The notes below the pieces were generated by a model. The model saw only the letters and a list, made by a program, of their open reading frames with translations. It searched no databases and had not been told where the DNA came from. This document shows, piece by piece, positions 1 to 7,848 of a stretch of DNA of 41,007 bases. The position numbers and the translations under genes are program-made. Each line of letters opens with the position of its first letter. The first letter of the stretch is position 1. Source of the stretch: a virus; the IMG/VR virus record IMGVR_UViG_3300042887_001361, positions 1 to 41,007 of that record; one strand, given 5' to 3'.

Positions 1-127
1 GAGTTTGCACCACCCAAACCCTTAACAGAAGATGTTATATATGCTCTTGATAAAGAAGGGGTTGTTGAAAATATGGACGATCATCAAGTCAGATACGTCA
101 TTAGATGGATAAGAAGAGTAGAAAAAG
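1..127 (+). repeat. Exact 127-bp copy of 38753-38879
   Basis: Bases 1-127 equal 38753-38879 with no mismatch. Base 128 then differs (C versus A), and similarity continues to about 146 before it is lost. The copy lies inside paralogous coding regions. It begins exactly at the first base of the window and its exact part is 127 long, which is also a common maximum k-mer size for de Bruijn assemblers, so the contig may have been cut at a repeat node. A real recent gene-segment duplication and an assembly breakpoint are compatible with each other. Confidence 0.9.
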
Positions 128-156
128 CACATGGCATTGGAGGTGGTAATGAATAA
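1..156 (+). CDS. C-terminal end of a modular small phage protein (5'-truncated)
   Basis: The reading frame is open from base 1 and ends at TAA 154-156, giving 51 residues that finish EKAHGIGGGNE. Residues 1-42 are identical to part of the complete protein at 38552-38905, and the DNA is identical over bases 1-127. It is therefore the tail of another member of the modular family at 37892-39264; its own N-terminus lies outside the window. The codons for the final GIGGG contain GGAGGTGG (139-146), which is placed as the Shine-Dalgarno site for the gene at 149. Function unknown. Confidence 0.75.
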   Translation, partial: EFAPPKPLTEDVIYALDKEGVVENMDDHQVRYVIRWIRRVEKAHGIGGGNE

Positions 157-406
157 CATAAAAGAACTAACAGAGCTATATGGAGTAACTGCAAAAACAC
201 CAGATAGCTTAAATATATTTATAACTGAGATTTATAGTCATGGCTATCATGACGGCAAGGAGTTTTCATCTACACCTATATCACTACGTGACCACTTTGC
301 TGGCTTGGCTATGCAGACATTACCAAAAAATATACCGGATATGGAAACTTTAGCAAGATGGTCATACAAGATGGCAGACGCAATGATGGAAAGGAGAGAG
401 GAATAA
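149..406 (+). CDS. Small conserved phage protein, SLRDHFAG-type
   Basis: An 85-residue protein starting MNNIKELTE. The ATG at 149 is preferred over one at 131 because GGAGGTGG ends two bases before it and because 131 lies deep inside the preceding gene's C-terminus. The middle motif SLRDHFAGLAMQ followed by a C-terminal helix (LARWSYKMADAMMERRE) is a pattern I know from many small phage proteins of unknown function. It is probably a soluble early or accessory protein. It overlaps the preceding gene by 8 bases and is followed two bases later by the next ORF. Confidence 0.75.
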   Translation: MNNIKELTELYGVTAKTPDSLNIFITEIYSHGYHDGKEFSSTPISLRDHFAGLAMQTLPKNIPDMETLARWSYKMADAMMERREE

Positions 407-408
407 AA

Positions 409-489
409 ATGGCTAACAAGACAACCAACAAACAGCGTAAGAAAAACGCTTATAAAGCTAACGAGCGCAGTTATGAAACCAAAAATTAA
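409..489 (+). CDS. Very small basic protein (26 aa)
   Basis: ATG at 409 follows the previous stop by two bases, and AGGAGAGAGG at 392-401 makes a good ribosome-binding site. The product MANKTTNKQRKKNAYKANER... is strongly basic and Lys/Asn-rich with no predicted membrane segment. Its end overlaps the start of the next ORF by 17 bases. Function unknown; its reality rests on the ribosome-binding site and tight packing. Confidence 0.5.
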   Translation: MANKTTNKQRKKNAYKANERSYETKN

Positions 490-592
490 ACGTGTAGGAC
501 GATTTTGGGTATGCGGAGGGCCTTACGAAATTGCAGGATATGGACGCACTCCTTGTGAAGCCTATTTAAATTGGAGAAACCAATGGTTTTAA
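473..592 (+). CDS. Small hypothetical protein (39 aa)
   Basis: Starts at ATG 473 inside the end of the 26-residue ORF and ends at TAA 590-592, overlapping the helicase start by 10 bases. The product MKPKIKRVGRFWVCGG... is compact, with a basic N-terminus, a WVCGGPY stretch and an aromatic C-terminus. The GRFWVC...GYGRTPCEAYLNW pattern occurs in small phage proteins of unknown role. No membrane segment is visible. Confidence 0.55.
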   Translation: MKPKIKRVGRFWVCGGPYEIAGYGRTPCEAYLNWRNQWF

Positions 593-1923
593 GACCTTAC
601 CAAGATGAAGCTGCTGACTTTTTGTATAGCCGTGATCGAGCAATGATTCTCGCACCAGTTGGAGCTGGCAAGACGGCCATCACTTTGACAGCTATGCAAG
701 CGATGATTCAGGATGGACATGTTAAACGATTCTTAGTGCTTGCTCCTAAACGTGTGTGTACTGACGTTTGGAGGCAGGAAGGGCGTAAATGGTCGCCTAA
801 ATTATCTATTGCAATAGCCATAGGAACTGCTAAAAACAGAATAGCAGCGTTTAAATGCGCTGCTAATGTCATCGTCACCAATTACGACAATTTGCTATGG
901 CTATGCCGTGAACATCCGGAACTGTTGAAATTCGATGGAATTGTTTTCGATGAACTGACACGTTTAAAGAACCCGTCAGGCTCACGCTTTAAAGCTTTGT
1001 TTAAAGTAATTGACCTGTTCAAGATACGTTGGGGTTTGACCGGATCGTTTACTAGCAATGGTTTAGAAGATGTGTTTGGGCAATGTAAAGTAGTAGACCA
1101 ATCATTGCTAGGCAGAAGCAAAAACGCTTTCTTACAAAAGTATTTTGTTCTGATGAATCGTGATTATGGTGAGTGGGCTGCACGGCCTGATTCCTTACCT
1201 AAGATTATGAAAACTATCAAACCTGCCACCTATCTATTAGACGCAGGAGATTACGCTGAACTGATGCCACCTTTGCACATGGTTGAGATTAAGTGCCGGA
1301 TGGATATGGAACACTATAATACTATGAAGAAGGATTTAGTAGTAGCGTTTCCCAGTGCAACTGCGATTGCAACTAATTTGGCTGTAGTGACAAGTAAACT
1401 TCAGCAAATGAGTTCAGGCTTTGTTTATCACACAACTTCTACGCCTAGTAAGTCGCCAGGTAAGTTTAACACTTCCACACAATCAATATGGTTTTCCAGT
1501 CATAAATTCGACAGATTAGAAGAATTGCTTGCAGAAAATCAAAGAGATTGTACAATGATTTTTTACACCTACAAAGAAGAACTCGAAGAACTCAAACGGA
1601 GATACCCTCACGCTCAAACATTAGATGATAATAATGCTGTTGAACGTTGGAATACGGGGAAGATTGAGTTGTTATTGGCGCACCCTAAGAGCGCAGGGCA
1701 TGGACTGAATCTTCAGCATCATGGCAATAAGATAGTCTTTTTATCGTTGCCTTGGTCACGGGAGCTTTATGAGCAAGCAATCGGGCGTATTCACCGGAGT
1801 GGTCAGAAACGTGAAGTGTGGTGTTATATTTTAATGACTGAAAATACTATAGACGAACGCATTTATTCTGTATTACAGGAAAAATGCACATTATCTGAAA
1901 TTGCAATAGAGGCGTTACGATGA
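583..1923 (+). CDS. SNF2-like DEAD/DEAH-box helicase (DNA-dependent ATPase)
   Basis: A 446-residue superfamily 2 ATPase. Walker A is PVGAGKT at residues 25-31 after a Q-motif-like LRPYQ. The DEAH-type box reads FDEL at about 122-125 (IVFDELTRLKN). Motif VI is QAIGRIHRSGQ at about 398-408 with both arginines present, and the GRIHRSGQ wording is typical of SNF2-family proteins. No extra nuclease or DNA-binding domain is visible. ATG 583 is chosen over TTG 571 because GGAG at 573-576 is well spaced from it. The likely role is ATP-driven remodelling or translocation on dsDNA during replication or recombination. The stop overlaps the next start (ATGA). Confidence 0.9.
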   Translation: MVLRPYQDEAADFLYSRDRAMILAPVGAGKTAITLTAMQAMIQDGHVKRFLVLAPKRVCTDVWRQEGRKWSPKLSIAIAIGTAKNRIAAFKCAANVIVTNYDNLLWLCREHPELLKFDGIVFDELTRLKNPSGSRFKALFKVIDLFKIRWGLTGSFTSNGLEDVFGQCKVVDQSLLGRSKNAFLQKYFVLMNRDYGEWAARPDSLPKIMKTIKPATYLLDAGDYAELMPPLHMVEIKCRMDMEHYNTMKKDLVVAFPSATAIATNLAVVTSKLQQMSSGFVYHTTSTPSKSPGKFNTSTQSIWFSSHKFDRLEELLAENQRDCTMIFYTYKEELEELKRRYPHAQTLDDNNAVERWNTGKIELLLAHPKSAGHGLNLQHHGNKIVFLSLPWSRELYEQAIGRIHRSGQKREVWCYILMTENTIDERIYSVLQEKCTLSEIAIEALR

Positions 1924-2105
1924 AATTAAGTTGGCGAGGTTTAAATGATGTATTGGCAAATATGAGTGAAGAAGAAGTCTTTAAACTTCTTGAGGAAGAA
2001 AAAATAGGCGCTAGACGTGCGATGGTTATGATACGGCTACATCAACGTTTTTGCACCTTGAGGATGGCTAGAGAGCGCAATCAATTATTTGGAGAACAAC
2101 AATGA
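1920..2105 (+). CDS. Small hypothetical protein coupled to the helicase
   Basis: A 61-residue protein starting with the ATGA overlap of the helicase stop, so probably translationally coupled to it. It is charged and helical (MSEEEVFKLLEEEKIGARRAMVMIRLHQRF), without a membrane segment. Arg/Glu-rich helices of this sort are seen in small DNA-associated or adaptor proteins, but I recognise no family. Its own stop overlaps the next start by four bases. Confidence 0.7.
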   Translation: MKLSWRGLNDVLANMSEEEVFKLLEEEKIGARRAMVMIRLHQRFCTLRMARERNQLFGEQQ

Positions 2106-2428
2106 TCTTTTATGACTGTGAAGAATTAGAAGCTAAACTTTATAAAGCTGGAATCATTAACATGATTCTATCCGTACTGTTGTGCATCTCATTACTGTTT
2201 AATCTGCATTGTGCAATGGCAGAATCAATCAACTGCACGACTTTTGGTACTTTAACAACGTGTACTAATGGAATGACAATCAATAGAATGGCATTAGGTA
2301 CAAACATTACTACACCTGAGCCTGTTTTACCCCCAATGGAGCAAATAGCACCTGCTATGCTAGTCGCCCCATTTCCTCAGATGCCTCAGATTCCTCAAAT
2401 CCAACCAATACCAGGCTTTAATAAGTAG
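2102..2428 (+). CDS. Putative secreted or membrane-anchored protein, proline-rich tail
   Basis: A 108-residue protein. Residues 1-17 are polar, then MILSVLLCISLLFNLHCAMA (about 21-40) looks like a signal sequence or single membrane span. The rest is short and exported in character, ending in a Pro/Gln/Met-rich tail (MPQIPQIQPIP). An internal ATG at 2162 would start directly at the hydrophobic stretch and give a classical signal peptide with possible cleavage after AMA. It is the last gene of the + block and stops one base before the convergent minus gene. It may act at the envelope; a spanin role is possible from the position beside the lysis genes but no motif proves it. Confidence 0.65.
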   Translation: MIFYDCEELEAKLYKAGIINMILSVLLCISLLFNLHCAMAESINCTTFGTLTTCTNGMTINRMALGTNITTPEPVLPPMEQIAPAMLVAPFPQMPQIPQIQPIPGFNK

Positions 2429-2587
2429 CTATTCAACTTCTTCAGCAGGCATCGCTTGAACTTGTGGGCCTGCTTGAAGTTGTATTTTTTGAATGACCGG
2501 AGCAACTTGGGTAAATTGACCAACTCCCAATGCGTTCATGATGATGTTTAGTTCTTCTAATGACAATGTCAATGTAATTTCGTTCAT
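2429..2587 (-). CDS. Small conserved phage protein (LTLSLEELN type), end of late operon
   Basis: A 52-residue product MNEITLTLSLEELNIIMNAL... that ends ...PAEEVE. It starts in a four-base ATGA overlap with the lysozyme stop and its stop codon abuts the convergent + gene (2428/2429). The N-terminal pattern (LTLSLEELN, then a helix NALGVGQFTQVAPVIQKIQ) is familiar from short proteins near lysis or tail genes of tailed phages. The function is not established. Confidence 0.7.
   Translation of the reverse strand: MNEITLTLSLEELNIIMNALGVGQFTQVAPVIQKIQLQAGPQVQAMPAEEVE
2435..2490 (+). terminator. Possible intrinsic terminator of the left + block, inside an antisense gene
   Basis: Arms AACTTC (2435-2440) plus GCAGGC (2445-2450) pair with GCCTGC (2468-2473) plus GAAGTT (2476-2481), with a small internal loop and a 17-base terminal loop. 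GTATTTTTTG follows. It begins 7 bases after the last + stop codon and lies within the 52-codon minus-strand gene. The long loop makes it weaker than the other terminators here. Confidence 0.45.
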
Positions 2588-3015
2588 GATAATATTAAAT
2601 TTGCTTCTTTATTTCTACGAATAGTAAGACCTTTTAAGACCTTACCGCCTGCTTTATCCCATCGTTTGATTTCAACCGCTGCGGAAATCCAATCATTAGT
2701 ATCTACTTTTTTCTTCAGCGTTGAAGAAGTGTAATTACCAATGCCTAAATTATAAACAAAATCTGCTATTGCAGCTTGTTTTTCCATATTAACTGTCGCT
2801 AGTATGGGTGAAACCTTAATCGTTTGATTAAGCACCTCTAGTGCCGTTTTAATCAAATCTTCATCGGCTTGGTTTTGAGTCCAAATCATTCCTTCCTTGA
2901 TATTTTTAGTTTGTCCCCAACCAATTGTCCAAATTCCTGCGGGGCATTTATAACTAATAAGTTTACATCCTTCTGACTCTTTAATGAGTTTGATTAACAG
3001 TTCTAATGCACTCAT
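2584..3015 (-). CDS. Endolysin, T4-type lysozyme (glycoside hydrolase family 24)
   Basis: A 143-residue muramidase that would cut peptidoglycan glycan strands for lysis. The catalytic triad spacing E-x8-C-x5-T is visible as E15, C24 and T30 within KESEGCKLISYKCPAG and IWTIGWGQ. A Cys in the middle position is known from P1 Lyz-type enzymes. The C-terminal lysozyme signature KGLTIRRNKEANLIL is complete. There is no N-terminal signal-anchor, so export should rely on the holin. It lies directly after two small membrane protein genes, as expected of a lysis cassette; it starts within one base of the preceding stop. Confidence 0.93.
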   Translation of the reverse strand: MSALELLIKLIKESEGCKLISYKCPAGIWTIGWGQTKNIKEGMIWTQNQADEDLIKTALEVLNQTIKVSPILATVNMEKQAAIADFVYNLGIGNYTSSTLKKKVDTNDWISAAVEIKRWDKAGGKVLKGLTIRRNKEANLILS

Positions 3016-3251
3016 TACCCTTTACCAAAAACGTAAGCTACTACAGCAAATATAGCACCAACAGCAAAAACAATCCCCCCAAAGAAGCCTTTATTGTTTG
3101 CAGATTCTTTTTTAAGTTCATCTAGTGCTAAGAAAATACGATCCGATCTTCTTCTGGAATCTTCAAGTTCTTTATGAAGTTCTTGCGTAAGTCCTTCAAT
3201 CTTTTGTTCTACTTTAGCAACTCTACAGTTAAGATCAAGATCATCTGCCAC
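3015..3251 (-). CDS. XhlA-like lysis-associated membrane protein
   Basis: A 78-residue protein with a charged coiled-coil N-terminus (about 8-50) and one C-terminal membrane segment (about 55-75, GGIVFAVGAIFAVVAYVFG). This architecture matches XhlA/haemolysin-like phage proteins that work beside holins. The start is GTG at 3251, as no in-frame ATG exists upstream of the conserved part; AAAAGGAAAAAAC supplies the ribosome-binding site. It sits between the 53-aa holin candidate and the endolysin, supporting a role in lysis timing. It could alternatively be an antiholin. Confidence 0.65.
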   Translation of the reverse strand: MADDLDLNCRVAKVEQKIEGLTQELHKELEDSRRRSDRIFLALDELKKESANNKGFFGGIVFAVGAIFAVVAYVFGKG

Positions 3252-3262
3252 GTTTTTTCCTT

Positions 3263-3424
3263 TTAGTCTTTTAAAACCAATCCTAATCCACCTGCAACTG
3301 CACTGGCAAGTATCAAAAGTTGATCTATAGGTTTACCTAGATAAATAAATACTGAACCTGCAATGGCTGTTAAAAGCCAAATAAGCCCACGTTTAGTTGA
3401 TGCTTCTGACCAGATTATTTTCAT
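3263..3424 (-). CDS. Putative holin (53 aa, two hydrophobic segments)
   Basis: The product MKIIWSEASTKRGLIWLLTA... has hydrophobic stretches at about 14-29 and 35-51, with a basic residue between EAST and the first span and a C-terminal LKD. The SEASTKRGLIWLL opening is typical of small phage holins. The gene begins in an ATGA overlap with the tail-fibre stop and is followed 11 bases later by the next membrane protein. Expected role: membrane lesions letting the lysozyme reach the cell wall. Confidence 0.65.
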   Translation of the reverse strand: MKIIWSEASTKRGLIWLLTAIAGSVFIYLGKPIDQLLILASAVAGGLGLVLKD

Positions 3425-4365
3425 GTTTTTATGATATACATCATTGCTACGTTCTTAGGACGGGTTTCTGTACCTCCAGTAATGCCAGTTACGCTGGATT
3501 GAATATCAGCAACGCCTGATGCAGTATCTGGAGTAATATCAGCTACACCTGCACTGCTAATAAAGTTAAGAGAGCCAGTACCGCCAGCAACACGCCCCAT
3601 AGCATGAACATGCCCTGCGTCAGTATGCTTATGTCCAGGATCGGTAATTGGCCCGACTAAATCTGCTTGATAAGACCCTAATGCTCGTCCAACATCAACT
3701 CCCGCTGAATGATCCCATCCACGGATAAAACGACCTCTTAGATCAGGAAGATTGAAAGTTGTTGTGCCATCGCCTGCCCCGTATAAGATGCCACAAACGC
3801 CAAAAAGATTAACATAAGTTGTTCTTGATACCGCTGCACCATTACATTCTAAGTACCCTAATGGTACGACATTGCCAGCGTAAGCAGCTACATGACCAAT
3901 AGGGCCAGCAGCGCCTGTTATATTAATAGGCCAGTTAGCACCAAAATCAGTAGTATCTTGTGAAGCAGTAAAATTAACACCATTCCATCCCATGAAGATG
4001 TCAGTGTTAGATTGTGAAGTTGATGTACCTGCAAACACATAAGGAGGTGCAAACGATGTCGGCGCGTTGACACCGTAGATGTTATCAAAGGTTGAAATAG
4101 CAGGGCCGTTAGTTTCACCTACTAAAGGAGCGCCTTGCAACACTAATTTGTAGATGCCATCTAGCCAAATTTCACCGCCTGTTTCTCCTCTAGCGTTTAA
4201 AACTATAGGATTAGGCCAAGGTGTTGTAGCAGCGCCATCTTGATAAGCAGTTAATGGTGTAGAAGTACCAGCAGCGTAAAACCAAATAAGACCTCCATTT
4301 AGGAAAGTCCCATCATCGCTAAACTGAGCGTTTTGTAAAATTGGTGATAAGTAAGCTTGAGTCAT
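3421..4365 (-). CDS. Tail fibre with phage tail-collar domain
   Basis: A 314-residue protein. Residues about 20-90 form a beta-rich N-terminal domain (GGLIWFYAAGTSTPLTAYQD...NPIVLNARGE...WLDGIYKL). Residues about 150-230 are a classic tail-collar domain: PLGYLECNGAAVSR, then YGAGDGTTTFNLPDLRGRFIRG. The C-terminus (GHKHTDAGHVH, ETRPKNVAMMYIIK) is the usual end of collar fibres, where His pairs can bind metal. Probable role: a side fibre or receptor-binding tip. It is the last structural gene before lysis. The N-terminal domain recurs in the gp4-like protein at 15807-16910. Confidence 0.88.
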   Translation of the reverse strand: MTQAYLSPILQNAQFSDDGTFLNGGLIWFYAAGTSTPLTAYQDGAATTPWPNPIVLNARGETGGEIWLDGIYKLVLQGAPLVGETNGPAISTFDNIYGVNAPTSFAPPYVFAGTSTSQSNTDIFMGWNGVNFTASQDTTDFGANWPINITGAAGPIGHVAAYAGNVVPLGYLECNGAAVSRTTYVNLFGVCGILYGAGDGTTTFNLPDLRGRFIRGWDHSAGVDVGRALGSYQADLVGPITDPGHKHTDAGHVHAMGRVAGGTGSLNFISSAGVADITPDTASGVADIQSSVTGITGGTETRPKNVAMMYIIKT

Positions 4366-4385
4366 TTTAATTCCTAAAAATATGG

Positions 4386-6350
4386 TTATCTTCTACCTTG
4401 TTGCGCTGCGCCTGCACCAACAGAACCCAATAGCACTTGAAGCCCTTTAGCTTGAGCAGGAGATATTGGAACTTTGTTCATTTTATTATATCTGTCAACA
4501 ATTGCTTGAAAATTTTGAGGGTTTTGTAAAGCGTCAACAATAATTTCTTGCGATTTATTTTTGGTAAGTATATCAACTGCTGCTAAACCTGCATTTATTA
4601 CAGGCTGTACTGCTTTAGGTGCATTTCTAAACATTTCATAAAGTCTTGATGCTGAGGCTGAATTGTTAGTTGCATTTAATCCAGACCTAACATTTTCAAT
4701 AGCTGACATTGCATTTGCAGCATCATCTAAAAATGACCTACCTTCTGGTGAAAGTATGTCTTTTAACGAAGTTCCTATTTCTTTATATGTGGCTTCTGAA
4801 GCAGCTTTACGCATTTTATAAGGACTAATGCTTGCCAAAGTTGATCCTGGAATTCTAGGCGCGGTATTAAATAAATCTAAAACTCCTTGAAAAGCTTTAC
4901 CTTCTTCAATAGGCTTTATCTTTTCTATGTAAGTGTTGAGATATTTCTCCCAATTTCCAGCGCTTGCTTCTTTTAACGCTTCATCAATTGCACCTTTCAA
5001 TTCTATTGATGTTACTTTATTAGCTTTAATAGCATTTTTAATTTCATCGTTCGGCCCTACAGCGCCCCTTAAAACATCATCAATTGTTTTTCTGGCCGCA
5101 TAAAGATTGGCAGGATCAACTTGCCTTGCAAATACAGGGACATCAACTGCTAAACCTTCAGCACCAATAATTGATTTTTTACTTACGGGGCCTAAAGCTC
5201 GTCTTTCAATTTCAGATGCAAGCGTTTGCGCTTCTGGAGAGCCTAAGCCAGTTTCACCTGGGCGAGTTCTAATATCCGATGTTACACGCATTATGGGCGC
5301 TGCAAGTTCAGCAGATGATTTTTCTCTGGCTTTTTCAAAAGCTGTTTTACGCAAAGCTCCAGTTTCAGCGTTTAATAATTCCATTTCTTTAGTCGCTCGC
5401 GTTGGATCAAATGCGCGTTCTTGAAGCCCTTTTAATATAGCTTGTTGATTATATATATCTGCTTCAGCTAAAGCAGTTTTACCAAATTTAGTACGCACAT
5501 AATTTTCAAACTCAAGCAATGACCTTTGATCTTCAGGAACCATCATTCCTAAAGTTGGTTTAAGTTCAGGAATATTTTTATATGTACGAGAAAGATCAAC
5601 AGTTTCTGGGATCGTTCTACCTGGCACTTCTGCAAATTTACCTAAAGTTTGCGCTGCTGCTGTAGGCGCATGGAACATTCCAGCTACGCCTTCATATACT
5701 TTTTTTCCTAATTTTACAACGTGGGGGATTGTATAACCTAAAGCTTCACCGCCAGCTTGACCTCCTGCGCCATACATTGCAGCTTCACCTCTATTTTCAG
5801 GTTCTGTTGCTGCGCCATACGCTCCCGCACCAGTTACCCTAGAAAGAAGACCTTTAACCCCTGCTATTGCAGGCATAACTTTACTTAAAGCTATTTGGGG
5901 AACTATTTGACCAGCCATTTCACCTGCTGTAGCTTGCCAAGGTGCGGCTTCTATATAAGCTTTTGAAGCGGCTAATTCTTCTCGCTCCGCGGGTGTTAAA
6001 TCGGTAAACATACCTTTTAACCCTTTGAACTGCCTTTTTAATGCTGCATCAACGCCTAATTGAAAATTAGATGGTTTATTAAGGTCAATCATAAAGGGTG
6101 CTACATCCAATGACTTTCCCGATCCGATAGGAACTTCACGTTTTACAGATGGAATTGCAGCAGGATTTTTAGGGTATCCATATTGCTCCCACACTTCAGG
6201 AGCTGCACTAGGTTCAGGCATTTGTGAAGCTTTCCATTTCGCAGCAGCATTAGCTACCGCTTTCAATACATTTTCATTTGGTTGAGTTGCTTTACGAGAT
6301 TCAGCTCTTTGTGCTATTTTTGCGCGTAAATCTTCTATTGTAATGCCCAT
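4386..6350 (-). CDS. Putative DNA-ejection protein, position and size of P22 gp16
   Basis: A 654-residue protein with an acidic, helical character, Ala/Gly-rich central stretches (about 130-190, including AGAYGAATEPE and a GGQAGGEALGY run) and a long helical second half. No enzyme motif is visible. It is the third of three consecutive virion genes of 271, 498 and 654 residues, and P22 carries gp7, gp20 and gp16 (229, 471, 609) in the same order. The assignment as an ejected internal protein is thus from synteny and composition. A single base separates it from the upstream gene. Confidence 0.65.
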   Translation of the reverse strand: MGITIEDLRAKIAQRAESRKATQPNENVLKAVANAAAKWKASQMPEPSAAPEVWEQYGYPKNPAAIPSVKREVPIGSGKSLDVAPFMIDLNKPSNFQLGVDAALKRQFKGLKGMFTDLTPAEREELAASKAYIEAAPWQATAGEMAGQIVPQIALSKVMPAIAGVKGLLSRVTGAGAYGAATEPENRGEAAMYGAGGQAGGEALGYTIPHVVKLGKKVYEGVAGMFHAPTAAAQTLGKFAEVPGRTIPETVDLSRTYKNIPELKPTLGMMVPEDQRSLLEFENYVRTKFGKTALAEADIYNQQAILKGLQERAFDPTRATKEMELLNAETGALRKTAFEKAREKSSAELAAPIMRVTSDIRTRPGETGLGSPEAQTLASEIERRALGPVSKKSIIGAEGLAVDVPVFARQVDPANLYAARKTIDDVLRGAVGPNDEIKNAIKANKVTSIELKGAIDEALKEASAGNWEKYLNTYIEKIKPIEEGKAFQGVLDLFNTAPRIPGSTLASISPYKMRKAASEATYKEIGTSLKDILSPEGRSFLDDAANAMSAIENVRSGLNATNNSASASRLYEMFRNAPKAVQPVINAGLAAVDILTKNKSQEIIVDALQNPQNFQAIVDRYNKMNKVPISPAQAKGLQVLLGSVGAGAAQQGRR

Positions 6351-6351
6351 T

Positions 6352-7848
6352 TTACTTTACTCCAGTTGAAGTTTTGTTACCTTGCGTCGGGGCGTAAATT
6401 GGATTTCCTTTATTAATCATTCTGTTATTAAGCATTTCTAATGCATTAGCTTCAGATAAATACCCATTTTCAATGGAATCAAGAATTTCATCTTGAGATA
6501 AGAAATCACCTTTTTGAACAACATATGCTTCTGCATCTCTAATAACTTCCTCCAAAGCTCGAAGTCTATTTACAATAGGTTCATCAGTAGCAGGGTTAGA
6601 TATCATTTCTAATCTATTTCTGACATCTATATCTGAAGATGCTCCAGGTGCATAAGGAAGCGATCTTGCCATTTGTTGTTGGATAACTTTTAATGCTGCT
6701 AAAGCATCGCCACCAGGGACTGCAACACCAAAAAATTTACCTAATCTAGCAAGCCCTGATTGAACATCACCTTCAATAGATTCTTTAATAAGATTTCTTA
6801 CTGCTTCAGGTTTTGGGCCTCTAAAATAAGTTTCTATGGCTTTTCTATCAGCAGCTTTTTCTTCAGCAGATAAAGTAGCTGTTTTTTCAGCCTCTGCAAT
6901 TTTACCTTTTTGCTCGGCTTTTTTAACATCCATTTGTTTAGGTGTGTTAATTACTACTTGAGGTTGTACTTTAAAATTTTCTTTAGGACTTAATTTTTTA
7001 ATTTGAGCCTCTGCAAAAGCTCGATCTTCAGCAGTTGCATCAGGAGCGTTTGCCATATTTTCATAAAAAGTTAATTTAGCAATATTGGCTGGATCGGCAG
7101 GCGTAGCGTTAGCGTCAGGAGGCTGAGTATTTTCAGGGCTTTTAGAGCCTGGAGGCCACATTCCACTAGACCCTGGAATAACAAAAGCGTTTCCATTTTC
7201 GTCATGCCCATATGAATTGTAATAAGTGCTTGGTTGAGGTGCAACCCCTCCTTGAACAAGCCCTTCTTGAGAACCTCGAGCTTTAGCTGCCTCTTGATTT
7301 AATCGTTGATTATTTGTAAAAACACCGCTTTTATTAGCAATTGATATTACGGATTCAAATGTAGCATTAGGATCGATTGATGTATGGTGACTAGGCGCCC
7401 ACCCTTCTGCAACTGCTTGAGTTGAAATTTTACTTAACGCGGTCATTAAATTATAGTGATTTTCAGCTTCTGGAATTTTACCTTTATTAGCTTCATAAGC
7501 GTTTAAAAAAGGCAACGCTGCATTAGCCATTGAAGTTTCTTTTACCCTATCTTCTGCATTTAAAATTTTAGCTGTTTCTGCTTGTTGATGCTGCATCTCT
7601 ACCATATTTTTTTGCATAACAAACTGATTTTTTAAATACTCTTGCGCCATTGCAGGATCAATAGCGCCTACATCTTGAAAAGATGGATTAGCTTTTTGAG
7701 CGTATAAAGCTTTTAAACCTTCACGCTCTTGTTGCGCTCTACGGGCATTTTGTAAAGCTATAGCGTTAGCTTGTGCGTCTTGAGTAGCTTTTAAGGTGTC
7801 AGTATAATTTGCACCTAATTGTTTATATAAATCAAGTAAATCACTCAT
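6352..7848 (-). CDS. Putative DNA-ejection protein, position and size of P22 gp20
   Basis: A 498-residue, Gln/Ala-rich, mostly helical protein. The N-terminal 120 residues are a likely coiled coil (MSDLLDLYKQLGANYTDTLK..., ALQNARRAQQEREGL). The middle is Pro/Asn-rich and probably flexible; the C-terminal third is helical again. ATG 7848 is preferred over GTG 7860 because it makes the ATGA overlap with the upstream stop. Middle gene of the ejection-type trio; function inferred from synteny with P22 gp20. Confidence 0.65.
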   Translation of the reverse strand: MSDLLDLYKQLGANYTDTLKATQDAQANAIALQNARRAQQEREGLKALYAQKANPSFQDVGAIDPAMAQEYLKNQFVMQKNMVEMQHQQAETAKILNAEDRVKETSMANAALPFLNAYEANKGKIPEAENHYNLMTALSKISTQAVAEGWAPSHHTSIDPNATFESVISIANKSGVFTNNQRLNQEAAKARGSQEGLVQGGVAPQPSTYYNSYGHDENGNAFVIPGSSGMWPPGSKSPENTQPPDANATPADPANIAKLTFYENMANAPDATAEDRAFAEAQIKKLSPKENFKVQPQVVINTPKQMDVKKAEQKGKIAEAEKTATLSAEEKAADRKAIETYFRGPKPEAVRNLIKESIEGDVQSGLARLGKFFGVAVPGGDALAALKVIQQQMARSLPYAPGASSDIDVRNRLEMISNPATDEPIVNRLRALEEVIRDAEAYVVQKGDFLSQDEILDSIENGYLSEANALEMLNNRMINKGNPIYAPTQGNKTSTGVK

